64,000 nucleotides of DNA, taken from Plantactinospora mayteni (GTDB lineage: Bacteria; Actinomycetota; Actinomycetes; Mycobacteriales; Micromonosporaceae). Location: assembly GCF_016862935.1 (NCBI RefSeq), contig NZ_BONX01000032.1, positions 1 through 64,000 on the forward strand, given 5' to 3'. The notes beneath the pieces are model-generated. The model searched no databases. It was not told where the DNA came from and saw only the letters and a program-made list of their open reading frames with translations. Position 1 is the first letter of the stretch. Each line of letters starts with the position of its first letter. Below are positions 1 through 9,857 of the stretch, piece after piece. The translations under genes and the position numbers were made by a program.

Positions 1-1551
<1,551 letters not shown>

Positions 1552-1554
<3 letters not shown>

Positions 1555-1667
1555 CGACCGGAGCCGCCGGCCGGCCGGCCGCTGCGCCCCGAGTCGGGTA
1601 CGGTCGGCGCGACCAGGGTGGCCAGGATGGCGGGACGGCTGTCGCTGGCCGCACTCGGGTACCGCAT
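1552..1667 (-). CDS. 38-residue ORF translationally coupled to the P-type ATPase
   Basis: A 38-codon frame starts with ATG after GGGAGGGCGAG, a far better ribosome-binding site than the one before the ATPase, and ends in a TGA that overlaps the ATPase ATG as ATGA. The peptide (MRYPSAASDSRP...) is rich in Ala, Pro, Gly and Ser and matches nothing I recognise. It may be a leader that carries ribosomes to the ATPase start, or the arrangement may be chance in GC-rich DNA. It begins 85 bp downstream of the end of soxR on the same strand. Confidence 0.35.
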
Positions 1668-1752
1668 CTCGCCCTCCCAGAGCCGTAGATCGGCCCTGCG
1701 TTCCCGGTCGGCGCGGCCCTATGCCCTCTTCCGGCGTTAAATCTCCCTGCCG

Positions 1753-2313
1753 TCAGACCCCGGCCAGGGCGGGATCGGCCGAGCCGTCCGGGGTGCAGAC
1801 GTCCGGTCCGCCGCAGTCACCGGACCGGTCGTCCGCCGGACTTTCGGGCGCGGCTGCCGGCCCGGTGAGGCCGGCGAGCAGGTGGCGCGGCCCCGGCCCG
1901 GTGCTGGCCATCACGTCGTCGGGATTGGAGAGCGCGCACCGGTCCAGCGACAGGCAGCCGCAGCCGATGCAGTCGGCGAGGTCGTCGCGGAGCCGTTGCA
2001 GGGCGACGATCCGCTCGTCGAGCTGGCCGCGCCAGTTCGCCGACAGTCGGGCCCAGTCCGCCCGGGTCGGTGTGCGCTCCTCGGGGAGGCTGGCCAGGGC
2101 CTCCCGGATCTGGGCCAGCGGCACGCCGACCCGCTGGGCGAACCGGACGAAGGCGACCCGGCGCAGGATGTCGCGGCCGTAGCGGCGCTGGTTGCCGCTG
2201 GTCCGGGTACTGGTGATCAGCCCCTTGGCCTCGTAGAAGTGCAGGGCCGAGACGGCGACACCACTGCGCTCGGCGAGCTGTCCCACGGTGAGAGTGTGTG
2301 CGGGTTCGGTCAC
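1753..2313 (-). CDS. soxR: SoxR, redox-sensitive MerR-family activator
   Basis: 186 residues from the GTG at 2313. An N-terminal MerR winged HTH (about residues 9-75, with GVAVSALHFYEAKGL and RRYGRD) is followed by a dimerisation helix and the [2Fe-2S] cluster signature C115-x2-C118-x-C120-x5-C126 (CIGCGCLSLDRC). SoxR proteins sense redox-cycling compounds through this cluster and twist their promoter to activate transcription. A TTG at 2340 would add nine unlikely residues. It diverges from the exonuclease gene; the shared upstream region holds a TAGCTCAACTA near-palindrome that could be an operator. It lies upstream of the ATPase on the same strand. The C-terminal 55 residues after the cluster are long and low in complexity. 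Confidence 0.92.
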   Translation of the reverse strand: MTEPAHTLTVGQLAERSGVAVSALHFYEAKGLITSTRTSGNQRRYGRDILRRVAFVRFAQRVGVPLAQIREALASLPEERTPTRADWARLSANWRGQLDERIVALQRLRDDLADCIGCGCLSLDRCALSNPDDVMASTGPGPRHLLAGLTGPAAAPESPADDRSGDCGGPDVCTPDGSADPALAGV

Positions 2314-2428
2314 CGGTCGAGGGTATCCCGAATAGCTCAACTAATGTTCAGGTGTGGCGTACCCCGCAGCCGGGCCGGCGGGGCGGAATTCGGTGGACCG
2401 GGTCGGCACCGCACCGCAAGCTGATCCC

Positions 2429-3004
2429 GTGGCTGATCTTCCGGAGCTGTACGTCGCGGTCGACGTCGAGGCGGACGGGCCGATCCCCGGGCCGTACAGC
2501 ATGATCTCGTTGGGCATGGCGGTGGCCGGGCGGCCCGAGCTGGCCTTCTACACCGAGCTGCGCCCGATCTCCGACGAGTTCGTGCCGCAGGCGCTGGCCG
2601 TCTCCGGGCTGGACCGGGAACGCCTGCTCCGCGAGGCGCCGCCGGCTGAGGTGGCGATGGCCGCCGCGGCCAGGTGGGTGAACGGGCTGCGCAAGCAGGG
2701 CCGGCCGGTCTTCCTGGCCGCTCCCGCCGTCTGGGACGGGATGTTCGTGCACTGGTACTTCGTCCGGTTCACCGGCCGGAGTCCGTTCGGGGCGACCGGC
2801 TCCGGGGTGGACCTGCGCAGCTACTGGATGGGGCGGACCGGTGCCGAGTGGGTCGGTACGCACAAAGGCAAGATCAAGCACGCGCTCGGCCTGACCGGGA
2901 TCCCGCACACCCACCACGCGGGCGAGGACGCGGCGGAGCTGGCCCAGGTCTTCGACGCCGTACTGCGGCACCCGGCACCGGAGCCGTCCACCCGGTCCGA
3001 CTGA
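2429..3004 (+). CDS. DEDD-family 3'-5' exonuclease (DnaQ-like)
   Basis: 191 residues from GTG. The first strand carries the DEDD motif I as AVDVEADGP (D-x-E), and the C-terminal end has HHAGEDA, the H-x4-D motif of DEDDh enzymes. The middle segment with FLAAPAVWDGMF probably contains the motif II aspartate. Such proteins trim RNA or DNA 3' ends with two metal ions. The GTG at 2429 places the catalytic strand directly at the N terminus, as in related proteins; an in-frame start at 2354 would add 25 low-complexity residues and reach into the soxR promoter. Substrate (RNA or DNA) cannot be decided from sequence. Confidence 0.8.
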   Translation: MADLPELYVAVDVEADGPIPGPYSMISLGMAVAGRPELAFYTELRPISDEFVPQALAVSGLDRERLLREAPPAEVAMAAAARWVNGLRKQGRPVFLAAPAVWDGMFVHWYFVRFTGRSPFGATGSGVDLRSYWMGRTGAEWVGTHKGKIKHALGLTGIPHTHHAGEDAAELAQVFDAVLRHPAPEPSTRSD

Positions 3005-3027
3005 TCCGCGCGCCGGGGTCGGCGCCT

Positions 3028-3062
3028 CGCCCCTCGCCCCTCGCCCCTCGCCCCTCGCCCCT
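3028..3062. repeat. Five tandem copies of CGCCCCT
   Basis: Five perfect 7-bp units lie between the exonuclease and the small membrane protein gene. The unit is not a multiple of three and lies outside coding sequence. Likely a slippage-prone microsatellite. Confidence 0.9.
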
Positions 3063-3132
3063 CGCCACCCGACCGGGCGACCCGCGCCCAGTACGCGAAA
3101 AATTTCCAGATTTGGCGCCTAGCCTCGAACGC

Positions 3133-3327
3133 ATGATCTACATGGCTCTGGCCGCGATGTTCTACGTCTGCGGCTTCGTCTTCCTCTACGGCGTGGTCCG
3201 GTTCGCCGTCCGGCACGCGATCGAGGATGTCGAACTGCGGCGGGAGCGGGCCGCCCAGGCGCCCGAACTGGACCGGCTCCGGGAGCGCACCCTGGTACCG
3301 GACAACGCCTTCCTCGCCGGTAGCTGA
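3133..3327 (+). CDS. Small single-pass membrane protein
   Basis: 64 residues (MIYMALAAMFYVCGF...). Residues 1-25 form one hydrophobic helix, followed by a charged helix (RHAIEDVELRRERAAQ) and a polar tail ending LAGS. The function is unknown. No Shine-Dalgarno sequence is present; TAGCCT at 3120-3125 lies seven bases before the ATG, the usual spacing for a leaderless actinobacterial transcript. The AT-rich stretch just upstream (AAAAATTTCCAGATTT) also fits a promoter. Confidence 0.75.
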   Translation: MIYMALAAMFYVCGFVFLYGVVRFAVRHAIEDVELRRERAAQAPELDRLRERTLVPDNAFLAGS

Positions 3328-3526
3328 CCGCCTCCGCCCGGCACTGCATCTTTCGCCCGGCACTCCGCCGTCGCTCGGCACTCCTCACTCGCCCTCGCCG
3401 TCCCGGCTGCGGTCGAGGTCGCCGCGACCCCGGCTGCGGTCGACGGGTCTCGGCCGCAGCCGAGGCGCCCCCGGATCGCGGTCGGTGTGCTCGGCCGGTG
3501 CGGTCGGTGCGAGGATCACGGGCGTG

Positions 3527-4078
3527 ATGGGAACGCTGAAGACGGAGCCGGCCCGGACCCGCCAGGATCTGCTCGCGCCGCCGGTGACCGAGGCCCTGCA
3601 CCGCTGGCCCGCCGACTCCCCGGTCGGCGTCGACGACATCCTGGTCGCGCCGATCGACGCCACCCTGGCCGACACCGCCGCCTTCTGCGCGGCCTACGAC
3701 GTCGGGCTGGACGTGTCGGCGAACTGCGTGGTGGTGGCCGGCAAGCGGGAGGGCACGGTCCGGTACGCGGCCTGCGTCGTACTGGCCACCACCCGGGCCG
3801 ACGTGAACGGGGTGGTCCGCCGCCACCTCGACGTACGCAAGGCGAGCTTCGCCCCGATGGCCGAGGCCGTCGAGCTGACCAGCATGGAGTACGGCGGCAT
3901 CACCCCGATCGGGTTGCCCGGCTCGTGGCCGATCCTGGTCGACTCACGGGTGGTCGGCACGCCGTACGTGATCGTCGGGTCCGGCGTCCGGCACAGCAAG
4001 ATCGCGCTACCCGGCGCCGCCCTCGGGCTCCTGCCGAACGCCGAGGTCGTCGAGGGACTCGCCCGCGAGGTCGGCTGA
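3527..4078 (+). CDS. YbaK/EbsC-family aminoacyl-tRNA deacylase-like protein
   Basis: 183 residues. The fold signature is clear: N-terminal TEALHRWPADSP, central NCVVVAGKREG (position of the conserved lysine), DVRKASFAPMAEAVELTSMEYGG and IVGSGVRHSKIALPG near the C terminus. Family members such as YbaK and ProX hydrolyse mischarged aminoacyl-tRNA in trans. A GTG directly before the ATG (3524) is an alternative start. The last 24 bases, including the TGA, are tandemly duplicated downstream. Exact amino acid specificity cannot be inferred. Confidence 0.85.
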   Translation: MGTLKTEPARTRQDLLAPPVTEALHRWPADSPVGVDDILVAPIDATLADTAAFCAAYDVGLDVSANCVVVAGKREGTVRYAACVVLATTRADVNGVVRRHLDVRKASFAPMAEAVELTSMEYGGITPIGLPGSWPILVDSRVVGTPYVIVGSGVRHSKIALPGAALGLLPNAEVVEGLAREVG

Positions 4079-4330
4079 CGAGTCGCCCGGGAGGTCGGCT
4101 GACGAGTCGTCCGGGAGGTCGGCCGAGGATCGGCTCGATCGGCCGGTCAACTGCCGCTCTGACGATCCGGTCGCGCGGTCCGGCCAGCAGATCCGGCATC
4201 CGCAGAGGACCACCCGGACCTGACCGGTGCCGGAGACCAGGCGTACCTGCCCGGGGCAGTGGTGCGGCGGCTCGGTCACCGGCGGGCGCAGGGCGAGCGC
4301 GCACGGCAGGCACAGCGTCGTCTCGCTCAT
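4007..4330 (-). CDS. Small cysteine-rich hypothetical protein
   Basis: 107 residues from the ATG at 4330, which is preceded by GGAGAG at good spacing. The N-terminal half holds CLPCALA, HHCPGQ and VLCGCRICW, a pattern suggesting a small zinc ribbon. The C-terminal half is a repetitive Ser-Asp-Leu-Pro tail that reads the minus strand of the 24-bp tandem repeat and runs 72 bases antisense into the YbaK-family gene. The tail is therefore probably an acquired extension. No function is recognised; the alternative is that only the first 50-60 codons are conserved. Confidence 0.5.
   Translation of the reverse strand: MSETTLCLPCALALRPPVTEPPHHCPGQVRLVSGTGQVRVVLCGCRICWPDRATGSSERQLTGRSSRSSADLPDDSSADLPGDSSADLAGESLDDLGVRQEPEGGAG
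4055..4126. repeat. Three 24-bp tandem copies spanning the YbaK stop codon
   Basis: Copies at 4055-4078, 4079-4102 and 4103-4126 differ by a few bases. The first is the last seven codons plus TGA of the YbaK-family gene. The second also ends in TGA, the third in CGA. The unit is a multiple of three, so readthrough would meet a second in-frame stop. Confidence 0.92.
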
Positions 4331-4560
4331 CCGGGACACTCTCCTTCGCCCCCGCCGACCGGCTCGCCGCCGGTCACCCCGCCGAGGGGCCAGCGCAACC
4401 GTCGATGTCTACCACATTGGCAACCGGCTGTGCGGGTACGAATTGATCGTTCACCATTTCTCAATAAGACGCGTGCCGTCGCCAGTGGGCGGCAACCCGG
4501 CGGTTTACGGATAGGGCAAGGGCCGTCGTGGCGCGGCCCGTGTTCTCTCACGATGAGTGA

Positions 4561-4648
4561 AGGCTTTTCCACCTGAACCGCGCGGTGCGGGCGCCCGGCT
4601 CACACCTGGGGCCACGGCGGGTCCGCAAGGGAAGGTTGAAAAGGGTTG
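4561..4648 (+). repeat. Dispersed ~90-bp element with imperfect terminal inverted repeats, copy A
   Basis: Begins AGGCTTTTCCACCTGAACC and ends GGAAGGTTGAAAAGGGTT, so the ends are roughly complementary. The inner part includes TCCGCAAGGG near the right end. Related copies lie at 28017-28108 and, inverted, 55678-55769. It looks like a miniature palindromic element rather than a gene. Confidence 0.65.
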
Positions 4649-4921
4649 CCGGGAGGTGCGGCGGTCGCCGGCACGACCGCCGCACCCGGTGGGGCGCTGC
4701 CCGCCTCCCAGGGGGAAGACAGCGGGTACGCGCCCCGGCACCGCGCGGACCGATCACGAGCCGACCTGGAGGCCGATGAGGTCGAGCCGTGTCATACCCG
4801 CGGGCCGTGGAACTTCCGTCCCGGCACCGATCCCGAGGTCATCCCAGGCTTACGTTCTGCGCCCGGAAGCGGTAAAACATTGACCGGTGCCACATTGAAC
4901 TGGAGCGATCCACATCCCCAC

Positions 4922-4954
4922 GTTCTCGTAACCAGAGAACTACCGATAGTAGGC
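4922..4954. promoter_or_regulatory. Inverted repeats upstream of the XRE-TPR regulator
   Basis: GTTCTC(7 bp)GAGAAC at 4922-4940 is followed by CTAC(5-6 bp)GTAG at 4941-4954, 43-75 bp before the regulator start. They could be an autoregulatory operator; this is inference from position and symmetry only. Confidence 0.35.
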
Positions 4955-4996
4955 GCGGTTTTCAGGTGTTTTCCGGAGCGCACAGGCGGTAGACGG

Positions 4997-6079
4997 ATGG
5001 ATCACGTCGGCGCAAGGCTGAGGGTGGCACGTACGGACGCCCAGGTCACCCTGACCCAGATGGCGGCCCGCACCAACTACAGCAAGAGCCATCTGTGCAA
5101 CGTCGAGCTCGGCAAGCGGCCGGCCACCCTGGACCTGGTCCTCGCCTACGAGCGGGTGTTGGGAGACAGCGTGAACCGTAGAGGTGCCCTCGCGCTCGCC
5201 GCGACCGTCGTTGCCTCCTCTGCCGTGGCCGAGCTGGTCCAGCACGGGTTCGCCGCCGCCATCGGGCCACGGCGGGACGTCGACGAGTGGGTTGCCCGGG
5301 CCGAGGCGTACGGGCAGGACTACATGTCGCTCGGTGCCGCACAGGTGCAGGCCCGGCTCGCCGCCGACCTCGTGGTACTGCAACAGGAGCTGGACAGTCC
5401 ACACCTGTGGGGGGTCGCCGCCCGGTTGATGACGGTGCACGGCAAGACCCTGCCCGGAAACGACGGTGGCCGGGGAGCGATCCGGTCGTACGAGATGGCC
5501 GCGGTCGCGGCGGATCGCTCCGGTGACCTGGCGACCCGGGTCTGGGTACGCGGCCGGGCCGCCCTGGCGCTGGCGTACGAGGGGGCGCACCTGCCGGTCG
5601 CCGCCCGCCTCGCCGAGCAGGCCGTCGCGCTCTCCGACCGGCCGACCCTGGGCCGGTTGAACGCGCTGGCCGCGCAGGCGCACGTCGCCGCCTGCCGGGG
5701 CGAGACCGGCACCGGTCTGGCCAGGTTGGACGACGCCCGCCGGGTCTTCGACACGGCCGGCAGTTCGGAGCAGATCTCCGACTTCGCGGTGCCGCAGTGG
5801 CGGTTCCACACCTTCGAGTCGATGCTGCTGTCCCGGCTCGGCCACCCCGGGGCGGTGGCCGCACAGGACGCGGCGGACCGGACCCGGCCGGACACCCTGC
5901 CCCGGTTCGCCACCCACATCGAACTGCACCGGGGGCTGATGATGGCCTCCGCCGGAGACGCGGCCGGCGGCCTCGGCTACGCCCGGCGGGCGCTCGACCG
6001 GTTGCCACCCGAGCGGCACAGCCTGTCGTTGCGGCTGATGCTGGCCGAGGTGGAACGGGCGGCCGGAGCGGTGCTCTGA
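4997..6079 (+). CDS. XRE-family regulator with TPR-like C-terminal domain
   Basis: 360 residues. Residues 1-60 are a helix-turn-helix (LRVARTDAQVTLTQMAARTNYSKSHLC, then VELGKRPAT). A short alanine-rich segment (RGALALAATVVASSAVAEL) links it to about 270 residues of helical hairpins resembling tetratricopeptide repeats, for instance AARLAEQAVALSDRPTLGRL and GLARLDDARRVFDTAG. Such actinobacterial proteins are presumed sensors that bind a peptide or small ligand through the repeats. The ATG follows GGCGGTAGACGG, a weak ribosome site. It converges with the SufE-like gene. The target genes are unknown. Confidence 0.82.
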   Translation: MDHVGARLRVARTDAQVTLTQMAARTNYSKSHLCNVELGKRPATLDLVLAYERVLGDSVNRRGALALAATVVASSAVAELVQHGFAAAIGPRRDVDEWVARAEAYGQDYMSLGAAQVQARLAADLVVLQQELDSPHLWGVAARLMTVHGKTLPGNDGGRGAIRSYEMAAVAADRSGDLATRVWVRGRAALALAYEGAHLPVAARLAEQAVALSDRPTLGRLNALAAQAHVAACRGETGTGLARLDDARRVFDTAGSSEQISDFAVPQWRFHTFESMLLSRLGHPGAVAAQDAADRTRPDTLPRFATHIELHRGLMMASAGDAAGGLGYARRALDRLPPERHSLSLRLMLAEVERAAGAVL

Positions 6080-6121
6080 CAGTGCCGCCGCTGACGGCAG
6101 CAGAGCGACACCTGTCGATAC

Positions 6122-6137
6122 TGTTGCACGTGAAACG
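6122..6137. promoter_or_regulatory. parS: Near-consensus parS (ParB-binding) site
   Basis: TGTTGCACGTGAAACG matches the bacterial parS consensus TGTTTCACGTGAAACA at 14 of 16 positions and the actinobacterial core GTTTCACGTGAAAC at 13 of 14. It lies in the gap between convergent genes, a permissive place. A one-mismatch 14-mer is unlikely by chance in 64 kb, but a single site without a parAB locus in view is weak evidence. Confidence 0.4.
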
Positions 6138-6225
6138 TTGCCCGGCCTTGGGTTTCGGCCCGGCGCGGCCCTCGTCGAGCCCGACCCCGACTCCGACCCC
6201 GACCCCGCGACCGCCGTCGGTTGGC

Positions 6226-6657
6226 TCAGTCGAGCTGCTCCCGGACCTGTCGCTTGAGCCGGGCCAGGACGGCGTTGCCGCCGCGTACCCGCAAGGGGCT
6301 GATCGCCTGGGCCAGCCCCATCCGCTGGTAGAGGTCGTCCGGTACGGCCAGCACCTGGTCGGCGCTCGCCCCGGCCAGTCCCTCGGCCAGGATCCCGGCG
6401 AAGGCCCGGGTGGTGGGCGCCTCCGGCGGGCAGTCGAACCAGGTGGTGACGGTGCGGTCGGCGGCCACCTCGGCACGCAGGAAGAATGCGGTCTGGCACT
6501 CCGGGACCTGCTCCATCCCGGCGTGGCCGGTCAACTCCGCCGGCAGCGGCGGCACCGCGTCGGAGAACTCCAGCAGCATTTCGAGGACCACGTCCCGGGG
6601 TGCGGCGGCGAACTCCGCCACGATCTCGGCGAGCTTCGGTGGCATCGACTGCGGCAT
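6226..6657 (-). CDS. SufE-family cysteine desulfuration protein
   Basis: 143 residues. The sequence PPKLAEIVAEFAAAPRDVVLEMLLEFSD is typical of the SufE N-terminal helices, and C54 in VPECQTAFFL occupies the position of the sulfur-accepting cysteine. SufE proteins take persulfide sulfur from a SufS-type desulfurase for Fe-S cluster assembly. No desulfurase is nearby. A rhodanese gene at 11373 is another sulfur-transfer enzyme in the region. A second ATG (6645) three codons inside is an alternative start. A run of GACCCC/GACTCC hexamers lies just downstream of the stop. Confidence 0.88.
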   Translation of the reverse strand: MPQSMPPKLAEIVAEFAAAPRDVVLEMLLEFSDAVPPLPAELTGHAGMEQVPECQTAFFLRAEVAADRTVTTWFDCPPEAPTTRAFAGILAEGLAGASADQVLAVPDDLYQRMGLAQAISPLRVRGGNAVLARLKRQVREQLD

Positions 6658-6680
6658 GGGCCCCAGGTTACCGAGGTGCC

Positions 6681-7106
6681 TCACCGGCGCGGGCTGGCCT
6701 CGCTGACCTTGCTGAGCGCCGACGACGGGTCCAGGCGTGGCGCCAGGTCGCCCAGGGAGACGATGCCGACCAGTTGCCGGTCGTTGTCGCAGACCAGGAT
6801 CCGGCGTACGGACCGGTCCCGCATCAGGGTCGCGGCCTCGGCGGCGGTGGAGTTCTGTTCGATCATCACGATGTCCCGGGGGGTCACCGAGCCGATGGTG
6901 GTCCGCCGGGCGTCCCGGCCCTCGGCGACGGCCCGGATCACGATGTCCCGGTCGGTCACCATGCCGAACAGGCTCGACCCGTCCGTCACCACCACGTCGC
7001 CGATGTCGGCGTCCCGCATGGCCCGGGCGGCCTCGTCCAGGGTGGTGGCCGCGGGCAGATAGACGATCCTCCTGGTCATGACGTCGCGGACTCTGACCTC
7101 GGTCAC
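6681..7106 (-). CDS. Stand-alone two-CBS-domain protein
   Basis: 141 residues made almost entirely of a Bateman module: CBS1 about residues 8-60 (DVMTRRIVYLPAATTLDEAARAM, FGMVTDRDIVIRAV) and CBS2 about 72-128 (VTPRDIVMIEQNSTAAEAATLM, LVGIVSLGDLA). Such proteins bind adenosine nucleotides and act as energy sensors or partners; the target is unknown. The GTG start follows GAGGAAC. It lies 23 bp upstream of the SufE-like gene on the same strand and diverges from the epimerase gene. Confidence 0.88.
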   Translation of the reverse strand: MTEVRVRDVMTRRIVYLPAATTLDEAARAMRDADIGDVVVTDGSSLFGMVTDRDIVIRAVAEGRDARRTTIGSVTPRDIVMIEQNSTAAEAATLMRDRSVRRILVCDNDRQLVGIVSLGDLAPRLDPSSALSKVSEASPRR

Positions 7107-7267
7107 GATGTTCCTCCGTACCCCCGGTTTCCCGATAGCACCTGCTACCCCCTGGCCGGCACGCTAACACCCTGTCGGGTTTCCGATCGGCCACTCTCGG
7201 TTGTTGGACGGTATGGTGCGGTTGGCCCCGATAAGCCGGATGATCCGAGCGACTCTGTGAGGTGCGA

Positions 7268-7882
7268 GTGAAGGCCACCGAGCTGTCCGTTTCCGGCGCC
7301 TGGGAGTTCCTTCCGCAGCAGTTCTCCGACGACCGGGGCCGGCTCGTCGTCTGGTACGACGCGGAGGTCTTTGCCGACGCGCTCGGCTTTGAGTTGTCGG
7401 TGGCACAGGCCAACCAGAGTGTCTCCCGGCGGGGCGTCATCCGGGGTGTGCACTGGGCCGACGTGCCGATCGGCCAGGCCAAGTACGTCTACTGCCCGCG
7501 CGGCGCCGTACTCGACATGATGGTCGACCTGCGGGTCGGTTCGCCGACCTTCGGCCGGTACGAGGTGACTCGGCTGGACACCATCGACAACCGTGCCGTC
7601 TATCTGCCCGAGGGGCTCGGCCACGCCTTCGTCGCGTTGGAGGACGACAGCACCGTCAGCTACCTCTGCTCCGCCCGGTACGCCCCGGCCCGGGAGCGGA
7701 TCGTGCACGTCCGGGACCCGGAGTTGGCGCTGCCCTGGCCGGCCGACCTCGACCCGATCCTCTCCGAGCGCGACGCCAGCGCGCCGAGCCTGGCCGAGCT
7801 GCGCGCCGCCGACCTGCTGCCCCGGTACGACGAGTGCCAGCGGCTCTACCAGGCATTGCGGGCAGGCCGGGTCAGCGGTTAG
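7268..7882 (+). CDS. dTDP-4-dehydrorhamnose 3,5-epimerase family protein (RmlC-like)
   Basis: 204 residues, the usual length. Catalytic residues of the RmlC family are in place: H62 in [10 protein letters not shown]132 in STVSYLC, and D169 in LSERDA. It epimerises C3 and/or C5 of a dTDP-4-keto-6-deoxyhexose in deoxysugar synthesis. The GTG at 7268 lies just after a GTGAGGTG ribosome site; an in-frame GTG two codons earlier is possible. No other deoxysugar gene is in the window, so it may serve a pathway encoded elsewhere. Its stop overlaps the convergent proS stop by four bases. Confidence 0.9.
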   Translation: MKATELSVSGAWEFLPQQFSDDRGRLVVWYDAEVFADALGFELSVAQANQSVSRRGVIRGVHWADVPIGQAKYVYCPRGAVLDMMVDLRVGSPTFGRYEVTRLDTIDNRAVYLPEGLGHAFVALEDDSTVSYLCSARYAPARERIVHVRDPELALPWPADLDPILSERDASAPSLAELRAADLLPRYDECQRLYQALRAGRVSG

Positions 7883-9630
7883 CCGGCCGCTGGACCGGTC
7901 AGCCGCGCCAGCAGCTCCGGCGCCGACAGTTCGGTGCGCTCGCCGGTGGCGCGGTCGCGCAGTTCGACGTACCCGTCGGCCCAGCGGCGGCCGACCACGA
8001 CGGCGCGCGGGATGCCGATCAGCTCGGCGTCGGCGAACTTGACCCCGGCCGAGACGTGCGTCCGATCGTCGACCAGCACCCGCAGGCCACGCCCGGCGAG
8101 CTGCCCGCCGAGCTCCAGCGCCGCCTCCGCCTGCGGCCCCTTCCCGGCCGCCACCAGGTGTACGTCGCACGGCGCCACCGCCGCCGGCCAGACCAGTCCC
8201 CGCTCGTCGTGGTGCTGCTCGGCGATTGCCGCCACCGCCCGGGACACCCCGATGCCGTAGCAGCCCATCGTCAGCCGGACCGGTTTGCCGTCCTGACCCA
8301 GCACGTCGACCCGGAACGCGTCGGTGTAGCGGCGGCCGAGCTGGAAGACGTGCCCGATCTCGACGCCCCGGCGGATCGTCAGCACTCCCGGCCGGCAGGC
8401 CGGACAGCGGTCGCCGGCCCGGACCTCGGCCGCCTCGATCGTCCCGTCCGGGGTGAAGTCCCGCCCGCAGACCACGTCGGTGGCGTGCCGACCCGGCTCG
8501 TTGGCGCCGGTCAGCCAGGCCGTGCCCGGCGCCACCCGGGGATCGACCAGATAGCGGATGCCGAGCTTGGCCAGCAGTTGCGGGCCGATGTAGCCCCGGA
8601 CCAGCTCGGGCCGGTCGGCGAAGCCGTCGAACATCGACACGGTGGCTGGGCTCAGCACTGCGGCGAGCCGCTTGAGATCGACCTCGCGGTCCCCCGGTAT
8701 GCCGATGACCAGCAGCTCCGGCTCGTCCAAGCCGGGCCGGCGCAGCTCGACCACGACGTTCTTCAGGGTGTCGGCGGCCGTCCAGTCGGTCCGGCCGGTG
8801 AGCTGCCGGTCGTTGGCGAGCGCGACCAGGGACTCGATGGTCGGCGTCTCCGGGGTGTCGTGCCCCTGCGCCGGAGGGTGGGCGTGCGGGTCGCCGGCCG
8901 AGGCCGGCGGGGTGGTCACCGCCTCGGTGTTGGCGGCGTAGTCGCAGGCCGTACAGCCGACGAAGGTGTCCTCGCCGACCGGGGTGGTGGCGAGGAACTC
9001 CTCCGAGGCCGAGCCGCCCATCGCGCCGGAGGTCGCCGCCACGATCGTGTACGCCAACCCGAGCCGGTCGAAGATCCGCTGGTACGCCGCCCGGTGCCGG
9101 TCGTACGCCGCCGCCAGCCCGGCCCGGTCCAGGTCGAACGAGTAGGAGTCCTTCATCAGGAACTCGCGCGTGCGCAGCAGCCCGGCCCGGGGGCGCGCCT
9201 CGTCGCGGTACTTCGTCTGCACCTGGAAGATCGAGACCGGGAAGTCGCGGTACGAGGTGAAGGTGTCCCGGACCAGCAGCGCGGCCATCTCCTCGTGGGT
9301 CGGACCGAGCAGATAGTCGGCGCCCCGCCGATCCTTCAGGGTGAAGATGTCCTCGCCGTACTCGGTCCACCGGCCGGTCGTCTCGTACGGCTCCCGGGGC
9401 AGCAGAGCCGGGAAGAGCACCTCCTGGCCGCCGATCGCGACCATCTCCGCCCGGACCACCTCGGTGACCCGGTCCAGCACCAGTCGGCCGAGCGGCAGCC
9501 AGGTGTAGCCGCCCGGGGCGGCGCGACGGATGTAACCGGCCCGGACCAGCAGCCGATGGCTCGGCACCTCCGCGTCGGCCGGGTCCTCGCGCAGCGTACG
9601 CAGAAACAGCGTGGACATCCGTAGCAGCAT
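7879..9630 (-). CDS. proS: Prolyl-tRNA synthetase, bacterial type
   Basis: 583 residues, the length of the bacterial ProRS form with an inserted editing domain. Class II motifs are visible: [14 protein letters not shown] at the N terminus, motif 2 around [21 protein letters not shown] (about 140-160), the insertion domain between about 225 and 400, then [19 protein letters not shown] (motif 3) and the anticodon-binding domain. It charges tRNA-Pro in the cytoplasm and edits alanyl-tRNA-Pro. An internal ATG (9618) is an alternative start. This is the clearest housekeeping gene in the window. Confidence 0.96.
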   Translation of the reverse strand: MLLRMSTLFLRTLREDPADAEVPSHRLLVRAGYIRRAAPGGYTWLPLGRLVLDRVTEVVRAEMVAIGGQEVLFPALLPREPYETTGRWTEYGEDIFTLKDRRGADYLLGPTHEEMAALLVRDTFTSYRDFPVSIFQVQTKYRDEARPRAGLLRTREFLMKDSYSFDLDRAGLAAAYDRHRAAYQRIFDRLGLAYTIVAATSGAMGGSASEEFLATTPVGEDTFVGCTACDYAANTEAVTTPPASAGDPHAHPPAQGHDTPETPTIESLVALANDRQLTGRTDWTAADTLKNVVVELRRPGLDEPELLVIGIPGDREVDLKRLAAVLSPATVSMFDGFADRPELVRGYIGPQLLAKLGIRYLVDPRVAPGTAWLTGANEPGRHATDVVCGRDFTPDGTIEAAEVRAGDRCPACRPGVLTIRRGVEIGHVFQLGRRYTDAFRVDVLGQDGKPVRLTMGCYGIGVSRAVAAIAEQHHDERGLVWPAAVAPCDVHLVAAGKGPQAEAALELGGQLAGRGLRVLVDDRTHVSAGVKFADAELIGIPRAVVVGRRWADGYVELRDRATGERTELSAPELLARLTGPAAG

Positions 9631-9857
9631 CCGGGCAGCCTAGACCCGGTACGGGGACGAAGCATCCGGATTGTCTGGTCGGTCGGAGCGGGTGTCGTAC
9701 CGATCCGAGCCCGATCCGGGTGGCCGGATCCGGGCGTGCGGTGCCGGTCACCTTCGCCCGGCGGGCGTACCCGGGACGGGTGCCGGCTGGAAGACTTGCC
9801 CGGGCCGGCGGGGGCCGGCACCGGTGGGAGTCGGAAGTAGTGCAGGGGAGGCGCGAC

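Larger units (their letters stand above)
4331..4996. other. Long intergenic region with a dispersed repeat and a promoter-like end
   Basis: Several frames are open but none has a credible start, ribosome site or recognisable protein. The region holds one copy of a 90-bp dispersed repeat (4561-4648) and small inverted repeats near 4922-4954 in front of the XRE gene. The stretch 4430-4480 is AT-richer than its surroundings. Otherwise nothing is seen. Confidence 0.6.
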
